DNA of 64,000 nucleotides, from NCBI GenBank assembly GCA_016794125.1, contig JAEUKT010000002.1, forward strand, positions 186,001 to 250,000. The letters run 5' to 3'. This document shows, in pieces, positions 17,107 to 26,505 of this stretch; position 1 is the stretch's first letter, and the number at the start of each line of letters is the position of its first letter. The DNA is from Alphaproteobacteria bacterium (GTDB taxonomy: Bacteria; Pseudomonadota; Alphaproteobacteria; Micavibrionales; UBA2020). Under the pieces are notes generated by a model. That model made no database searches, was not told the origin of the DNA, and saw only the letters and a list, made by a program, of their open reading frames with translations. Made by a program: the position numbers and the translations under genes.

Positions 17107-18123
17107 TTAGAGGTATTTTTCCGACAGCACTTCCGCGATCTGCACCGCGTTGGTGGCAGCACCCTTGCGCAGGTTGTCGGCGACGACCCACATGGTCAGG
17201 CCGTTTTTCAGCGTCGGGTCCTTGCGGATGCGGCTGACAAAAACATCGTCTTCGCCCGCGATTTCAACGGGGGTGACGTAGGCATCGTCGTCGCCGGGGC
17301 TGTCGATCACGGTGATGCCCTTGAATTTCTGCATCGCCTTGCGCGCCTGTGCTGCGGTGATGGGGTTTTTGAATTCGACGTTGACCACTTCGGAATGGCC
17401 GACGAAAACCGGCACGCGCACGCAGGTCGCGTTGACTTCGATTTTCGGGTCGAGGATTTTTTTGGTCTCGACGACCATCTTCCATTCTTCCTTGGTGTAG
17501 CCGTCCGGCATGAATTTATCGATCTGCGGGATCAGGTTGAAGGAAATCTGTTTCGAGAAGACTTCGCGTTTCGCCATGTCGCTGGAATACAGGCCCTTGG
17601 TCTGGTTGAACAGCTCGTCCATCGCCTCTTTCCCTGCGCCGGAAACGGACTGGTACGTCGCCACAACGACGCGCTTGATGGTCGCAAGGTCATGCAGCGG
17701 CTTCAACGCCACGACCATTTGAATGGTGGAGCAGTTGGGGTTGGCGATGATGCCTTTTTTCTTGTAGCCCTTGATCGCTTCGGGGTTCACTTCCGGCACC
17801 ACCAGCGGCACATCCTTGTCCATGCGGAAGAAGGAGGTGTTGTCGATCACGACCGCGCCTGCTTTCGCAGCGCCGGGCGCGAAGGCTTCGGAAATCGCGG
17901 AGCCTGCGGAGGACAGGACGATATCGGTGCCCTTGAAATTGTATTTGGCGAGGTCCTGCACCTTCAGCACGTTGTCTTCGCCGAAGGATACTTGGGAACC
18001 TGCGGAGCGGGAGCTGGCAAGCGCCACAACTTCGGATACCGGGAATTCGCGGGTGGAGAGCACGTTCAGCATTTCGCGGCCGACATTGCCCGTGGCGCCA
18101 ACGATGGCGACTTTGTACGACAT
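17107..18123 (-). CDS. asd: Aspartate-semialdehyde dehydrogenase
   Basis: A 338-residue Asd, which converts aspartyl phosphate to aspartate semialdehyde with NADPH. This is the branch point to lysine/diaminopimelate, threonine and methionine. The NADP-binding GATGNVG is at residues 9-15 and the catalytic Cys131 is in NPNCST. Length and motifs are standard for the Gram-negative/Gram-positive-like short form. The ATG at 18123 is followed by MSYKVAIVGA as usual. The MreB-like gene follows immediately. Confidence 0.97.
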   Translation of the reverse strand: MSYKVAIVGATGNVGREMLNVLSTREFPVSEVVALASSRSAGSQVSFGEDNVLKVQDLAKYNFKGTDIVLSSAGSAISEAFAPGAAKAGAVVIDNTSFFRMDKDVPLVVPEVNPEAIKGYKKKGIIANPNCSTIQMVVALKPLHDLATIKRVVVATYQSVSGAGKEAMDELFNQTKGLYSSDMAKREVFSKQISFNLIPQIDKFMPDGYTKEEWKMVVETKKILDPKIEVNATCVRVPVFVGHSEVVNVEFKNPITAAQARKAMQKFKGITVIDSPGDDDAYVTPVEIAGEDDVFVSRIRKDPTLKNGLTMWVVADNLRKGAATNAVQIAEVLSEKYL

Positions 18124-18168
18124 GGAATCACATCCTCTTTTTTAATCGTTCTTTTGGCGGTTACTTTA

Positions 18169-18849
18169 TCACTTCGCCACAATCACATGGTAGTAAATAT
18201 ACAACGGTTCGCCCTTGGCGTTCTTGCCATTTTGCACGCAAGCCGCAGGCTTGGGATCGGGGGGCGTTAACGCGGCGCGGGCGTTGAAGCTCCAGCCGTT
18301 ATCGCCCGCTACAGCCTTCGATTTTGACTTTTTCCCAAGGTTTACAGTGGTTTTTTCGATGGCGGGGGTTTCGGGCAGCCCCAGCGCCTCGTTGATGTCT
18401 TCGCAATCCGACTGCGTCAAACCGCTCAAATATCCGAATACATCCGCGCCGCCCGCCGTATCGGTGCCGACACCGGACACGAACCAGCCCGACCCGTCCG
18501 CCGAACGGCCGCGGAAATTCCAGTTAGCCGTGATGCCGGTGGCGGCGGGCGGCGTTTCATAGCTGAGTTTTTCGAAAACGGCGTTGGTGCCGGTCGCAGT
18601 TTGCGCGAAGTTCAGCTTTTCGACCGGCACGCCGGATTTCAGCATCACGTTGACCGCGCGCCGCGTTTCATCGGGGAATTTCACCAGCGCCTTGAACGCG
18701 TCCTTGCGCTCTCCTGCCGGCCCGGTGTTCTGGATGATCGCGGTGTTGATGACGATATAGGCCAGCAGGGCAAAAAGGCCGGTTGCCAGAACGATGAGGA
18801 AGGCGGGAAAGAAGTTTCCGCCCCCGCTTTGCGTTTCTGCCGTCGCCAT
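18169..18849 (-). CDS. Unknown protein with one N-terminal membrane helix
   Basis: A 226-residue protein. A short Ser/Gly-rich head is followed by a transmembrane helix (about residues 13-37) and a soluble, probably periplasmic, domain. That domain has paired cysteines (DCEDINEALGLPE and AACVQNG) and a WFVSGVGTDTAGG segment. The arrangement resembles minor-pilin-like or assembly-factor proteins, but the head lacks a clear prepilin peptidase site, so I leave it unassigned. It lies 45 bases upstream of asd on the same strand and could be co-transcribed. Confidence 0.75.
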   Translation of the reverse strand: MATAETQSGGGNFFPAFLIVLATGLFALLAYIVINTAIIQNTGPAGERKDAFKALVKFPDETRRAVNVMLKSGVPVEKLNFAQTATGTNAVFEKLSYETPPAATGITANWNFRGRSADGSGWFVSGVGTDTAGGADVFGYLSGLTQSDCEDINEALGLPETPAIEKTTVNLGKKSKSKAVAGDNGWSFNARAALTPPDPKPAACVQNGKNAKGEPLYIYYHVIVAK

Positions 18850-19065
18850 CCGCTGCCCCTTGGTAAAAACATATGCATATCAGGCATTTCCATGCCGGAA
18901 TCGCCTGTAAACTCTACAATGCAGCCGTCCTGCTGCCAAATCTTTTGTGGCACCGCACCATTATATGAAAATTCATGGGCGGCTGTTAAAATAAATATCC
19001 CCCGCCAGCTTGGTTTCGGGTGCGGAATCGCGATATTGTGACGCCATGCAACAGGGACAGCCGAA

Positions 19066-20298
19066 ATGACGGAACATGTTGAAAATACCGGCCCATTGAA
19101 GGGCATCAGGGTTTTTGACATGTCACGTATTCTTGCCGGCCCCAGCGCCACCCAGATTCTGGGCGATATGGGCGCGGAAATCCTGAAAATCGAAAAACCG
19201 GGACAGGGCGACGACACCCGCAAATGGGGCCCGCCCTTCGTCAAGGAAGCGTCGGGCAAGGACACGACCGAAAGCTCGTATTACCTGTCCGCAAACCGGA
19301 ACAAGAAATCCCTCTCGCTCGATTTCACCACGCCCGAAGGTTTGGCGATTGCCAAGAAACTGATTGGTACATGCGACATCTTGTTCGAGAACTACAAGGC
19401 CGGGTCGCTGGAAAAATACGGTCTCGGCTATGAACAGCTGAAGGCGGAATTCCCCAAACTCATATATTGCTCCCTCACCGGCTTCGGCCATGACGGGCCT
19501 TATAAAGACCTCGCAGGTTACGACTTTTTGATTCAGGGCATGGGCGGCATTATGAGCCTGACGGGACCCGCCGACGGCATGCCGCACAAGATCGGCGTCG
19601 CCTATTGCGACCTGCTGACGGGGCTGTATGCGCTCAACGGCATTCTGGCGGCGCTGTACCACCGCGAGAAAACGGGGCAAGGACAGTTTATCGATATCGC
19701 GCTGCTGGATTCACAAGTCGCGACCCTGTCGAACGCAGGGCAGTATTACCTGACCAGCGGGAAGGTTACGCCGCGCATGGGCAATGCGCATCCGACGATT
19801 GTGCCCTACGAAGCATTCCGCGCGCAGGATGGCGACATTATCCTTGCGGTCGGCAACGACAAGCAGTTCGCCGAATTCTGCGCCTTTGCCGGTCGCGGCG
19901 ATTTATCGGCAGACCCGAAATTCGCCACCAATGCCAACCGCGTGCGCAACCGCGCGGAGATTGTGCCGGTGGTGGCGCAGATCATCGCACAGCACAGCCA
20001 GAAATACTGGATCGAGAATTTGGAAAAACGCGGCGTGCCCTGCGGCCCCGTCAATACGCTGGATAAAGTTTTCAATGACCCGCAGGTGCAGGCGCGCGGC
20101 ATGGTGACGGAAATGGCGCATGACGCGTCGCCAACGCCTGTGAAGCTGATCGCGAGCCCGCTGCGGTTTTCGGCGACGCCCGTATCTTACCGCCATGCCC
20201 CGCCGATGCTGGGCGCGAATACCGACGAAATTTTATCGACCGAATTGAAAATGACACCTGACGAAATCCTGAACCTGCGCCATAAAGGAGTTGTGTAA
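19066..20298 (+). CDS. CaiB/BaiF (class III) CoA transferase
   Basis: A 410-residue family III CoA transferase (formyl-CoA transferase/CaiB group), which moves CoA between organic acids through an aspartyl anhydride. The N-terminal KGIRVFDMSRILAGP and AEILKIEKPGQGDD are characteristic. The catalytic Asp is expected at residue 182 in CDLLTG. Its substrate cannot be read from the sequence; succinate, glutarate or methylsuccinate derivatives are typical for alphaproteobacterial paralogues. The stop is one base before the pyrB start, so the two genes are probably co-transcribed, though no pathway links them obviously. Confidence 0.93.
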   Translation: MTEHVENTGPLKGIRVFDMSRILAGPSATQILGDMGAEILKIEKPGQGDDTRKWGPPFVKEASGKDTTESSYYLSANRNKKSLSLDFTTPEGLAIAKKLIGTCDILFENYKAGSLEKYGLGYEQLKAEFPKLIYCSLTGFGHDGPYKDLAGYDFLIQGMGGIMSLTGPADGMPHKIGVAYCDLLTGLYALNGILAALYHREKTGQGQFIDIALLDSQVATLSNAGQYYLTSGKVTPRMGNAHPTIVPYEAFRAQDGDIILAVGNDKQFAEFCAFAGRGDLSADPKFATNANRVRNRAEIVPVVAQIIAQHSQKYWIENLEKRGVPCGPVNTLDKVFNDPQVQARGMVTEMAHDASPTPVKLIASPLRFSATPVSYRHAPPMLGANTDEILSTELKMTPDEILNLRHKGVV

Positions 20299-20299
20299 C

Positions 20300-21244
20300 A
20301 TGCAAGCCGCCCAGAAAACCCCGGTATCGAAACTCATGATCCCCCAGAAACACCTGCTCTCCATCGAACATCTCAGCCGCGAAGACATCATCAACATCCT
20401 CGACCTGTCGGAATATTACGTGGTGCAGAACCGCCGCCGGTCGCAGACCAACGCGCTGCTGAAGGGCCTCGTGATGGTCAACGCCTTCCTTGAAAACTCC
20501 ACCCGTACGCGCCTGTCGTTTGAAATGGCGGCGAAGCGCCTCGGCGCCGATGTCATCAACATGACGATCGAAGGGTCGAGCATGAAGAAGGGCGAAAGCT
20601 TTTCCGACACGCTGCGCACCATCAACGCGATGCGCCCCGACCTGTTCGTTTTGCGCCATAATACCGAAGGATCGGCCGAAACCGCGTCGCAGATCCTCGA
20701 CTGCCCCGTGATGAACGCCGGCGACGGCACGCGCGAACACCCGACGCAGGCATTGCTGGACGCGCTGACCCTGCGCCGCCATTTCGGCCGTCTGGAAGGC
20801 CTGCAGGTGTCCATCGTCGGCGACATCCTGCACAGCCGCGTGGCGCATTCGAACCTGCAACTGTTCAAGAAAATGGGCGTGAACGTGAAATGCGTCGGCC
20901 CCGCCGAACTGATGCCGCTTTCCGCCGGCGGCACGCAGGACATGAAGGCCGGCCTGACCGATGCGGATGCGGTGATGGTCCTGCGCATTCAAAAAGAACG
21001 CCTGCAAAAAGCCCTGAGCTTCACCGAAGACCAGTATTTCGACGGTTACGGCCTGACGGCGGAGCGTCTGGGTTTCGCAAAAGACGGCGCAGTCGTGCTG
21101 CATCCGGGCCCCATGAACCGCGGCGTGGAGATCGACGCCAGCATCGCGGACGACCCGAAACGCAGCCTGATCACCACGCAAGTCGAAATGGGCGTTGCCG
21201 TGCGCATGGCCTGCCTTGACCTGCTGACGCGCAGCACCCGTTAA
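20300..21244 (+). CDS. pyrB: Aspartate carbamoyltransferase catalytic subunit
   Basis: A 314-residue ATCase, the committed step of pyrimidine synthesis (carbamoyl phosphate + aspartate to carbamoyl aspartate). The carbamoyl-phosphate loop is STRTR (residues 67-71), with HPTQALLD in the middle and HPGPMNRG near the C-terminus. The ATG at 20300 is chosen over an upstream TTG because AAAGGAG (20284-20290) is 9 bases before it. No pyrI or pyrC follows in this window. Confidence 0.97.
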   Translation: MQAAQKTPVSKLMIPQKHLLSIEHLSREDIINILDLSEYYVVQNRRRSQTNALLKGLVMVNAFLENSTRTRLSFEMAAKRLGADVINMTIEGSSMKKGESFSDTLRTINAMRPDLFVLRHNTEGSAETASQILDCPVMNAGDGTREHPTQALLDALTLRRHFGRLEGLQVSIVGDILHSRVAHSNLQLFKKMGVNVKCVGPAELMPLSAGGTQDMKAGLTDADAVMVLRIQKERLQKALSFTEDQYFDGYGLTAERLGFAKDGAVVLHPGPMNRGVEIDASIADDPKRSLITTQVEMGVAVRMACLDLLTRSTR

Positions 21245-21248
21245 TAAG

Positions 21249-21938
21249 ATGACGCTTGAAGATCGCTGGAATGACCTGTGGTGGCGGCTGGGCGTGCAAT
21301 CGCCGGATATCCCCGCCACAGGCATCCGGCTGATTGCCGAATACAGCGGCCCCGACCGCCATTACCACAGCCGCACGCATCTTGAAGACGTGCTGGCGAA
21401 ACTCGACTGGGCGAAAACCGCGCTTTTGAAAACAGCGGAGCTGCCGCTGACGACCGAAGCGCAGCGGGAGATGTTCGACACCATCGAACTGGCGCTCTGG
21501 TATCACGATGTCGTCTATGACGCGAAGCTGAAGAACAACGAAGCGCTCAGCCGCGATTTGTTCCTCACCCATGCCGCGCATTTTGGCCTTGATGAAAAAA
21601 TGCAGCAGAATGTGGCGAAGCTGATCGATATGACCGCCAACCACAAAAACGCCGCGTCATTGATGGAGCGCATCATGACCGATTGCGACCTTGCGATACT
21701 GGGCGCGCCGAAGGCGGAATTCGACCAGTATGACGCGAATATCCGCAAGGAATACGCGCATGTGCCCGCACCCGCCTACAAGGCCGGGCGGCACAAGGTT
21801 TTGAGCGGGTTTTTGAACCAGCCCTATATTTTCAAGACGCAGGCCTTCCACGACGCGTATGAAAAGCAGGCGCGCGCGAATTTGACGGCAGCGACAACGT
21901 CCCCCATCAAGAAACTGCTGCGCCGGTTCCATAAATAG
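21249..21938 (+). CDS. HD-domain metal-dependent phosphohydrolase-like protein
   Basis: A 229-residue protein resembling the COG4339 group of HD-superfamily proteins. Likely metal ligands are His in RHYHSRTHLEDVL, the HD pair in LALWYHDVVYD and the Asp in TDCDLAILG. The N-terminal RWNDLWWRLG is typical. It begins 4 bases after the pyrB stop. The substrate is unknown; nucleotide phosphates are the usual guess for HD proteins. Confidence 0.85.
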   Translation: MTLEDRWNDLWWRLGVQSPDIPATGIRLIAEYSGPDRHYHSRTHLEDVLAKLDWAKTALLKTAELPLTTEAQREMFDTIELALWYHDVVYDAKLKNNEALSRDLFLTHAAHFGLDEKMQQNVAKLIDMTANHKNAASLMERIMTDCDLAILGAPKAEFDQYDANIRKEYAHVPAPAYKAGRHKVLSGFLNQPYIFKTQAFHDAYEKQARANLTAATTSPIKKLLRRFHK

Positions 21939-22001
21939 CGTATTGCCCGCATCGCCGGAATCGGCCATAGTCAGGCGAATTCATCCACTTGGGTCATCAC
22001 C

Positions 22002-22643
22002 ATGATGTCGATCTTTTTCACCGACCTGTCGCACCCGATGCAGCCGCTGCTGATCACGTTTTTCGCGGCATACCTGTTCGGCAGCGTGCCCTATGGCCTG
22101 ATCCTTGCGCGCCTTGCGGGCGTGAAGGATATCCGCAAGGAAGGTTCGGGCAATATCGGCGCGACCAACGTGCTGCGCGTGGCAGGCAAAAAAGTCGCCG
22201 CCGCGACGCTGCTGCTGGACGCGCTGAAAGGTTTTATTCCTGTTGTCATCGCGAAAAGCGTGCATGCCGATTACGGCGTGCTGGCGGCGCTGGCGGCGTT
22301 CCTCGGACACGTATTCCCCGTCTGGCTGAAATTCAAGGGCGGCAAGGGCGTGGCGACGGCGCTGGGCGTCTGCTTCGGCTTTTCCTATGCCATCGGCGGG
22401 CTGATGTGCGCGACATGGCTGATGCTGGCGGGGCTGTTCGCCTATTCATCCGCCGCCGCCCTTGGCGCTTTTGCCTTTGCGCCGCTTTTGGTGCTGTATA
22501 TGACGAAAAGCATTGAAACCACGCTGGTGATTTTCATCATCGCGGTCATCATCTGGATCCGTCATGCCGCGAACCTGAAGCGCTTGGCCAATGGCACGGA
22601 AAGCAAGATCAACTTCTCCAAAAAAGACAAACCGGCGGCATGA
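22002..22643 (+). CDS. plsY: Acyl-phosphate:glycerol-3-phosphate acyltransferase
   Basis: A 213-residue PlsY, the integral membrane enzyme that acylates glycerol-3-phosphate at sn-1 using acyl phosphate, the first step of phospholipid synthesis. The three conserved motifs are GSVPYG (27-32), GSGNIGATN (about 48-56) and KFKGGKGVAT. About five membrane segments are seen. The stop overlaps the dprA start by 4 bases (ATGA). Start could be the first or second of two adjacent ATGs. Confidence 0.96.
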   Translation: MMSIFFTDLSHPMQPLLITFFAAYLFGSVPYGLILARLAGVKDIRKEGSGNIGATNVLRVAGKKVAAATLLLDALKGFIPVVIAKSVHADYGVLAALAAFLGHVFPVWLKFKGGKGVATALGVCFGFSYAIGGLMCATWLMLAGLFAYSSAAALGAFAFAPLLVLYMTKSIETTLVIFIIAVIIWIRHAANLKRLANGTESKINFSKKDKPAA

Positions 22644-23743
22644 GCGCGGGCGACAAAGAAAAGCTTAGCTGGCTGCGCCTGATCCGCAGCGAAAACGTCG
22701 GACCTATCACGTTTAACCGTCTTGTGGAACGCTTTGGCAGCGCTGAAAAAGCGCTGGCGAACCTGCCCGACCTCGCCAAGCGCGGCGGCAAGCTGGAAGG
22801 CATCAAGATCGCATCTGCTGCCGATGCCGAAAAGGAAATGGCGAAGGCCGAAAAATTCGGCGCGAAGCTGATTGCGAAATACGAGCCCGATTACCCAGCC
22901 CTGCTGGCGCAGGTCGAAGACGCACCGCCCGTGATCGCGGTCATGGGGCATACGTCGCTTTTCAAAAAACCGTCGCTGGGTGTGGTCGGCGCGCGCAACG
23001 CGTCGCTGACCGGCCGCAAGATTGCGGAAGATTTTTCGCGCAAGACGGGCGCCGCCGGATATGTGATTGTTTCCGGCCTTGCGCGCGGCATCGACAGCGC
23101 GGCGCATCTGGCGACGCTGGCAACAGGCACGGTCGCGGTGGTGGCGGGCGGCATCGACGTCATCTACCCGCCCGAAAACGAAAAACTGTACCAGCAGATT
23201 TGCGAACAGGGCGCCGTCGTGGCGGAAAGCCCGTTTGGCACAGAACCCATCGCCCGCCATTTCCCGCGCCGCAACCGCATCATCTCGGGCATGAGCATGG
23301 GCGTGCTGGTGGTAGAGGCTGCTGCCAAATCAGGATCGCTCATCACCGCGCGCATGGCGCTGGAACAGAACCGCGAAGTCTTCGCTGTCCCCGGCTCGCC
23401 GCTCGACCCGCGTGCGGAGGGTGCAAACGGCCTTATCCGCGACGGCGCGCATCTGGCAACGACGGCGGAGGATATTATCTCCGTCCTCAAAACCCTGCGG
23501 ATGCAAAGCCTGCAGGAACCCGGTCGCGGCTGGCAGGGCGGCGGCACGACAGCATCACAGGACGACCCGCCCAAGGCGCTCTACGACAAGATTCTGGAAA
23601 ACTTAAGTCATACACCGGTCGAGATGGACGAGTTGCTGCGCGCCGTCGATGCCCCGATCGGCCATGTTTTGGCCGTGATTCTGGAATTAGAACTTGCGGG
23701 ACGTATTGAACGGCAGGCGGGAAATAAGGTAAACCTGATTTAG
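22640..23743 (+). CDS. dprA: DNA-processing protein DprA
   Basis: A 367-residue DprA/Smf, which binds incoming single-stranded DNA and loads RecA during natural transformation. The Rossmann-like core has VVGARNASLTG and VSGLARGIDSAAH; FPRRNRIISGMS is the family signature. An N-terminal SAM-like helical part and a C-terminal winged-helix domain (about residues 300-367) are present. It is translationally coupled to plsY and followed by topA, a common order in proteobacteria. Confidence 0.96.
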   Translation: MSAGDKEKLSWLRLIRSENVGPITFNRLVERFGSAEKALANLPDLAKRGGKLEGIKIASAADAEKEMAKAEKFGAKLIAKYEPDYPALLAQVEDAPPVIAVMGHTSLFKKPSLGVVGARNASLTGRKIAEDFSRKTGAAGYVIVSGLARGIDSAAHLATLATGTVAVVAGGIDVIYPPENEKLYQQICEQGAVVAESPFGTEPIARHFPRRNRIISGMSMGVLVVEAAAKSGSLITARMALEQNREVFAVPGSPLDPRAEGANGLIRDGAHLATTAEDIISVLKTLRMQSLQEPGRGWQGGGTTASQDDPPKALYDKILENLSHTPVEMDELLRAVDAPIGHVLAVILELELAGRIERQAGNKVNLI

Positions 23744-23768
23744 AATCGAAGGCTGACACTATATATAT

Positions 23769-23774
23769 TATAAT
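23769..23774 (+). promoter_or_regulatory. Possible -10 element of topA
   Basis: TATAAT lies 32 bases before the topA ATG within an AT-rich run (23761-23774). No good -35 is found at normal spacing; CTGACA at 23753 is too close. It is therefore only a weak promoter call. Confidence 0.3.
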
Positions 23775-23805
23775 GTCGCCAGCACTAAATTCAGGAGACC
23801 GCCAT

Positions 23806-26505
23806 ATGCCGGCCACCAATCTCGTTATCGTCGAATCCCCCGCCAAGGCCAAAACGATCAATAAATACCTCGGGCCCGACTATACGGTTGTCGCCAGCTT
23901 CGGCCATGTCCGCGACCTGCCCGCCAAAAACGGCTCGGTCGACCCCGAGCATGATTTCGCGATGCAGTGGGAAATCGGCGAGCGTTCGCATAAGCCGCTG
24001 GGCGAGATCATCAGCAACGCCAAAAAAGTCGACACCGTCTATCTCGCGACCGACCCGGACCGCGAGGGGGAGGCGATTTCATGGCATGTGAAGGAATACC
24101 TGAAAGAAAAGAACCTTGCGGATAAAGTCAAAATCCGCCGCGTGACGTTTAACGAGATCACCAAATCGGCGGTCAAGGAAGCCTTCACCCATGCGCGCGA
24201 CATCGACATCAACCTGGTCGATGCGTACCTTGCGCGCCGCGCGCTGGATTATCTTGTGGGCTTTACCCTGTCGCCCGTGCTGTGGCGGAAATTGCCCGGC
24301 TCCCGCTCGGCCGGCCGCGTGCAGTCCGTTGCCTTGAGATTGATCTGCGAGCGCGAGGCGGAGATCGAGATTTTCAAGCCCGAAGAATACTGGTCGATCG
24401 AGGCGCTGCTACAGACGAAGGAAGGCAAAAGCTTCACGTCCAAACTCGCGCTGCTCGACGGCAAAAAAATCGAAAAGATGACGATCGGCAACAAGGGCGA
24501 CGCGGATGCCGCCGTTGCGCGAATGACGGGGCAGAATTACACCGTCAAGTCGATCGAGAAGAAGCAGGTCCGCCGCCACCCCTACCCGCCCTTCATCACC
24601 TCGACCTTGCAGCAGGAAGCGTCGCGGAAACTGCGTTTCTCCGCCACCAAAACCATGCGCACGGCGCAGAAGCTGTATGAAGGCGTCGAAATCAACGGCG
24701 AGACGACCGGCCTTATCACCTATATGCGTACGGATGGTGTCACGCTGAGCGCGGAGGCGATTGAATCGACCCGCACGCTGATCAAGAACAAGTTCGGCGA
24801 CAATTACCTGCCGGAAGCCGCACGCACCTACAAATCGAAAGTCAAAAACGCGCAGGAAGCGCACGAGGCGATCCGCCCGACCGATCTGTTCCGCACGCCC
24901 GAAACCGTGGCGGCGTACCTTGAAGACGACGAAGCGCGCCTGTACGAACTGATCTGGAAGCGCACCGTCGCCTGCCAGATGGAATCCGCCGTGCTGGACC
25001 AAGTGGCCGTGGATATCGCGAATTCAGACGGCAAGGTTGTGCTGCACGCAACCGGATCGATCATTACCTTCGACGGCTTCCTTAAATTGTATCGCGAAGA
25101 GATGGAGGACGAGGAGCGCGACGCGGCCGACGAAGAACGCCGCCTGCCGCATTTGAAAGAAGGCGACGCGCTGAAGCTGGAGGAAGTGAAACCCAACCAG
25201 CATTTCACGCAGCCCCCGCCCCGCTTCACCGAAGCGAGCCTTGTGAAGCGTCTCGAAGAACTCGGCATCGGCCGCCCCTCCACCTACGCATCTATCCTGC
25301 AGGTTTTGCAGGACCGCGACTACGTGAAGCTCGACAACCGCCGGTTTATCCCCGAAAGCCGCGGGCGCATCGTGACCACCTTCCTCATCAACTTCTTCAA
25401 GAAGTATGTGGAATATAACTTCACCGCCAACCTTGAAGAACAGCTGGACAGCATTTCGGCGGGCGATATCGCCTGGAAAAAAGTTTTGCGCGAATTCTGG
25501 GATTCGTTCAGCGAAGCGGTCGGCAAGACGACCGACCTTAAAATTTCCGACGTCATCACCGCGCTGGAGCAGGATCTTGAACCGATCCTGTTCCCCGACC
25601 GCGGCCCCAACGCCCGCGTCTGCCCGCAATGCAAGGAAGGCAACCTGTCGCTAAAGCTCGGCAAGTTCGGCGCCTTTGTCGGCTGTTCCCGCTATCCGGA
25701 CTGCCGCTACACGCGCCCCGTGTTGTCTGCAGGACAGGGCGATGGCGAGACCGCGCCCGAAGGCTTCGCGCCGAAACTGATCGGCGACGATCCCGCAACC
25801 GGCATGCCCATTACGCTGCGCTTTGGCCCTTACGGCCCCTATATCCAGCTTGGGCCAGCGGAAAACGGTGCAACTGTCGCGACACCCGCGCCGGAGCCGG
25901 AACCAGAACCGATAAAAGAAACCAAAAAGGGCAAAGGCAAGAAAGCCGCCGCCCCGAAAAAACCGAAAAAGCCGGTGGTCGCAAAACCCAAGCGTTCCCC
26001 CGTGCCGAAAAACATGGATGCGCAGTCGATTGACCTGCCGAAGGCTTTGGGGCTGCTGTCTCTGCCACGCGAAGTTGGACTGCACCCCGAAACCAAGGAA
26101 GTCATCAAGGCCGGCATCGGCCGCTTTGGACCTTTCCTTGTGCATCAGGGCAAGTTCAAATCGATCCCGGCGGATGATCCCGACGGTGTCCTGACCATCG
26201 GCCTCAACCGCGCAGTCGACCTCCTCGCCCAGCAGGGCAAGGGGCGCGGCGGCGGCGGTTTCGGCACGCTGAAAGAGCTGGGCGCGCATCCGGAAGACGG
26301 AAAGCCCGTCAATATCAGCAAAGGCCGCTTTGGCCCCTATATTCGCCACGGCGGCGTCAACGCGACGATCCCGAAAAACGTGGCCGTCGAAGAAGTGACG
26401 CTCGCGCAGGCGATTGAATGGCTGTCCGCCAAAAAGGGCGGCAGCGGCACGACGAAAGCCAAAGCTAAACCAAAAGCAAAAACCAAAAAGGCAAAAGAAG
26501 CTTGA
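23806..26505 (+). CDS. topA: DNA topoisomerase I
   Basis: An 899-residue type IA topoisomerase that relaxes negative supercoils. The Toprim domain opens with VIVESPAKAKTI. The active-site tyrosine is Tyr306 in TYMRTDG. A C4 zinc ribbon (CPQC...CSRYPDC, about nt 25621-25704) is followed by C-terminal repeats ending in GRFGPFL/GRFGPYI. A Lys/Pro/Ala-rich linker (about 700-740) and a Lys-rich tail add DNA contacts. The ATG at 23806 is chosen because CAGGAGA lies about 8 bases upstream. The stop overlaps the rnr start (TTGA). Confidence 0.97.
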   Translation: MPATNLVIVESPAKAKTINKYLGPDYTVVASFGHVRDLPAKNGSVDPEHDFAMQWEIGERSHKPLGEIISNAKKVDTVYLATDPDREGEAISWHVKEYLKEKNLADKVKIRRVTFNEITKSAVKEAFTHARDIDINLVDAYLARRALDYLVGFTLSPVLWRKLPGSRSAGRVQSVALRLICEREAEIEIFKPEEYWSIEALLQTKEGKSFTSKLALLDGKKIEKMTIGNKGDADAAVARMTGQNYTVKSIEKKQVRRHPYPPFITSTLQQEASRKLRFSATKTMRTAQKLYEGVEINGETTGLITYMRTDGVTLSAEAIESTRTLIKNKFGDNYLPEAARTYKSKVKNAQEAHEAIRPTDLFRTPETVAAYLEDDEARLYELIWKRTVACQMESAVLDQVAVDIANSDGKVVLHATGSIITFDGFLKLYREEMEDEERDAADEERRLPHLKEGDALKLEEVKPNQHFTQPPPRFTEASLVKRLEELGIGRPSTYASILQVLQDRDYVKLDNRRFIPESRGRIVTTFLINFFKKYVEYNFTANLEEQLDSISAGDIAWKKVLREFWDSFSEAVGKTTDLKISDVITALEQDLEPILFPDRGPNARVCPQCKEGNLSLKLGKFGAFVGCSRYPDCRYTRPVLSAGQGDGETAPEGFAPKLIGDDPATGMPITLRFGPYGPYIQLGPAENGATVATPAPEPEPEPIKETKKGKGKKAAAPKKPKKPVVAKPKRSPVPKNMDAQSIDLPKALGLLSLPREVGLHPETKEVIKAGIGRFGPFLVHQGKFKSIPADDPDGVLTIGLNRAVDLLAQQGKGRGGGGFGTLKELGAHPEDGKPVNISKGRFGPYIRHGGVNATIPKNVAVEEVTLAQAIEWLSAKKGGSGTTKAKAKPKAKTKKAKEA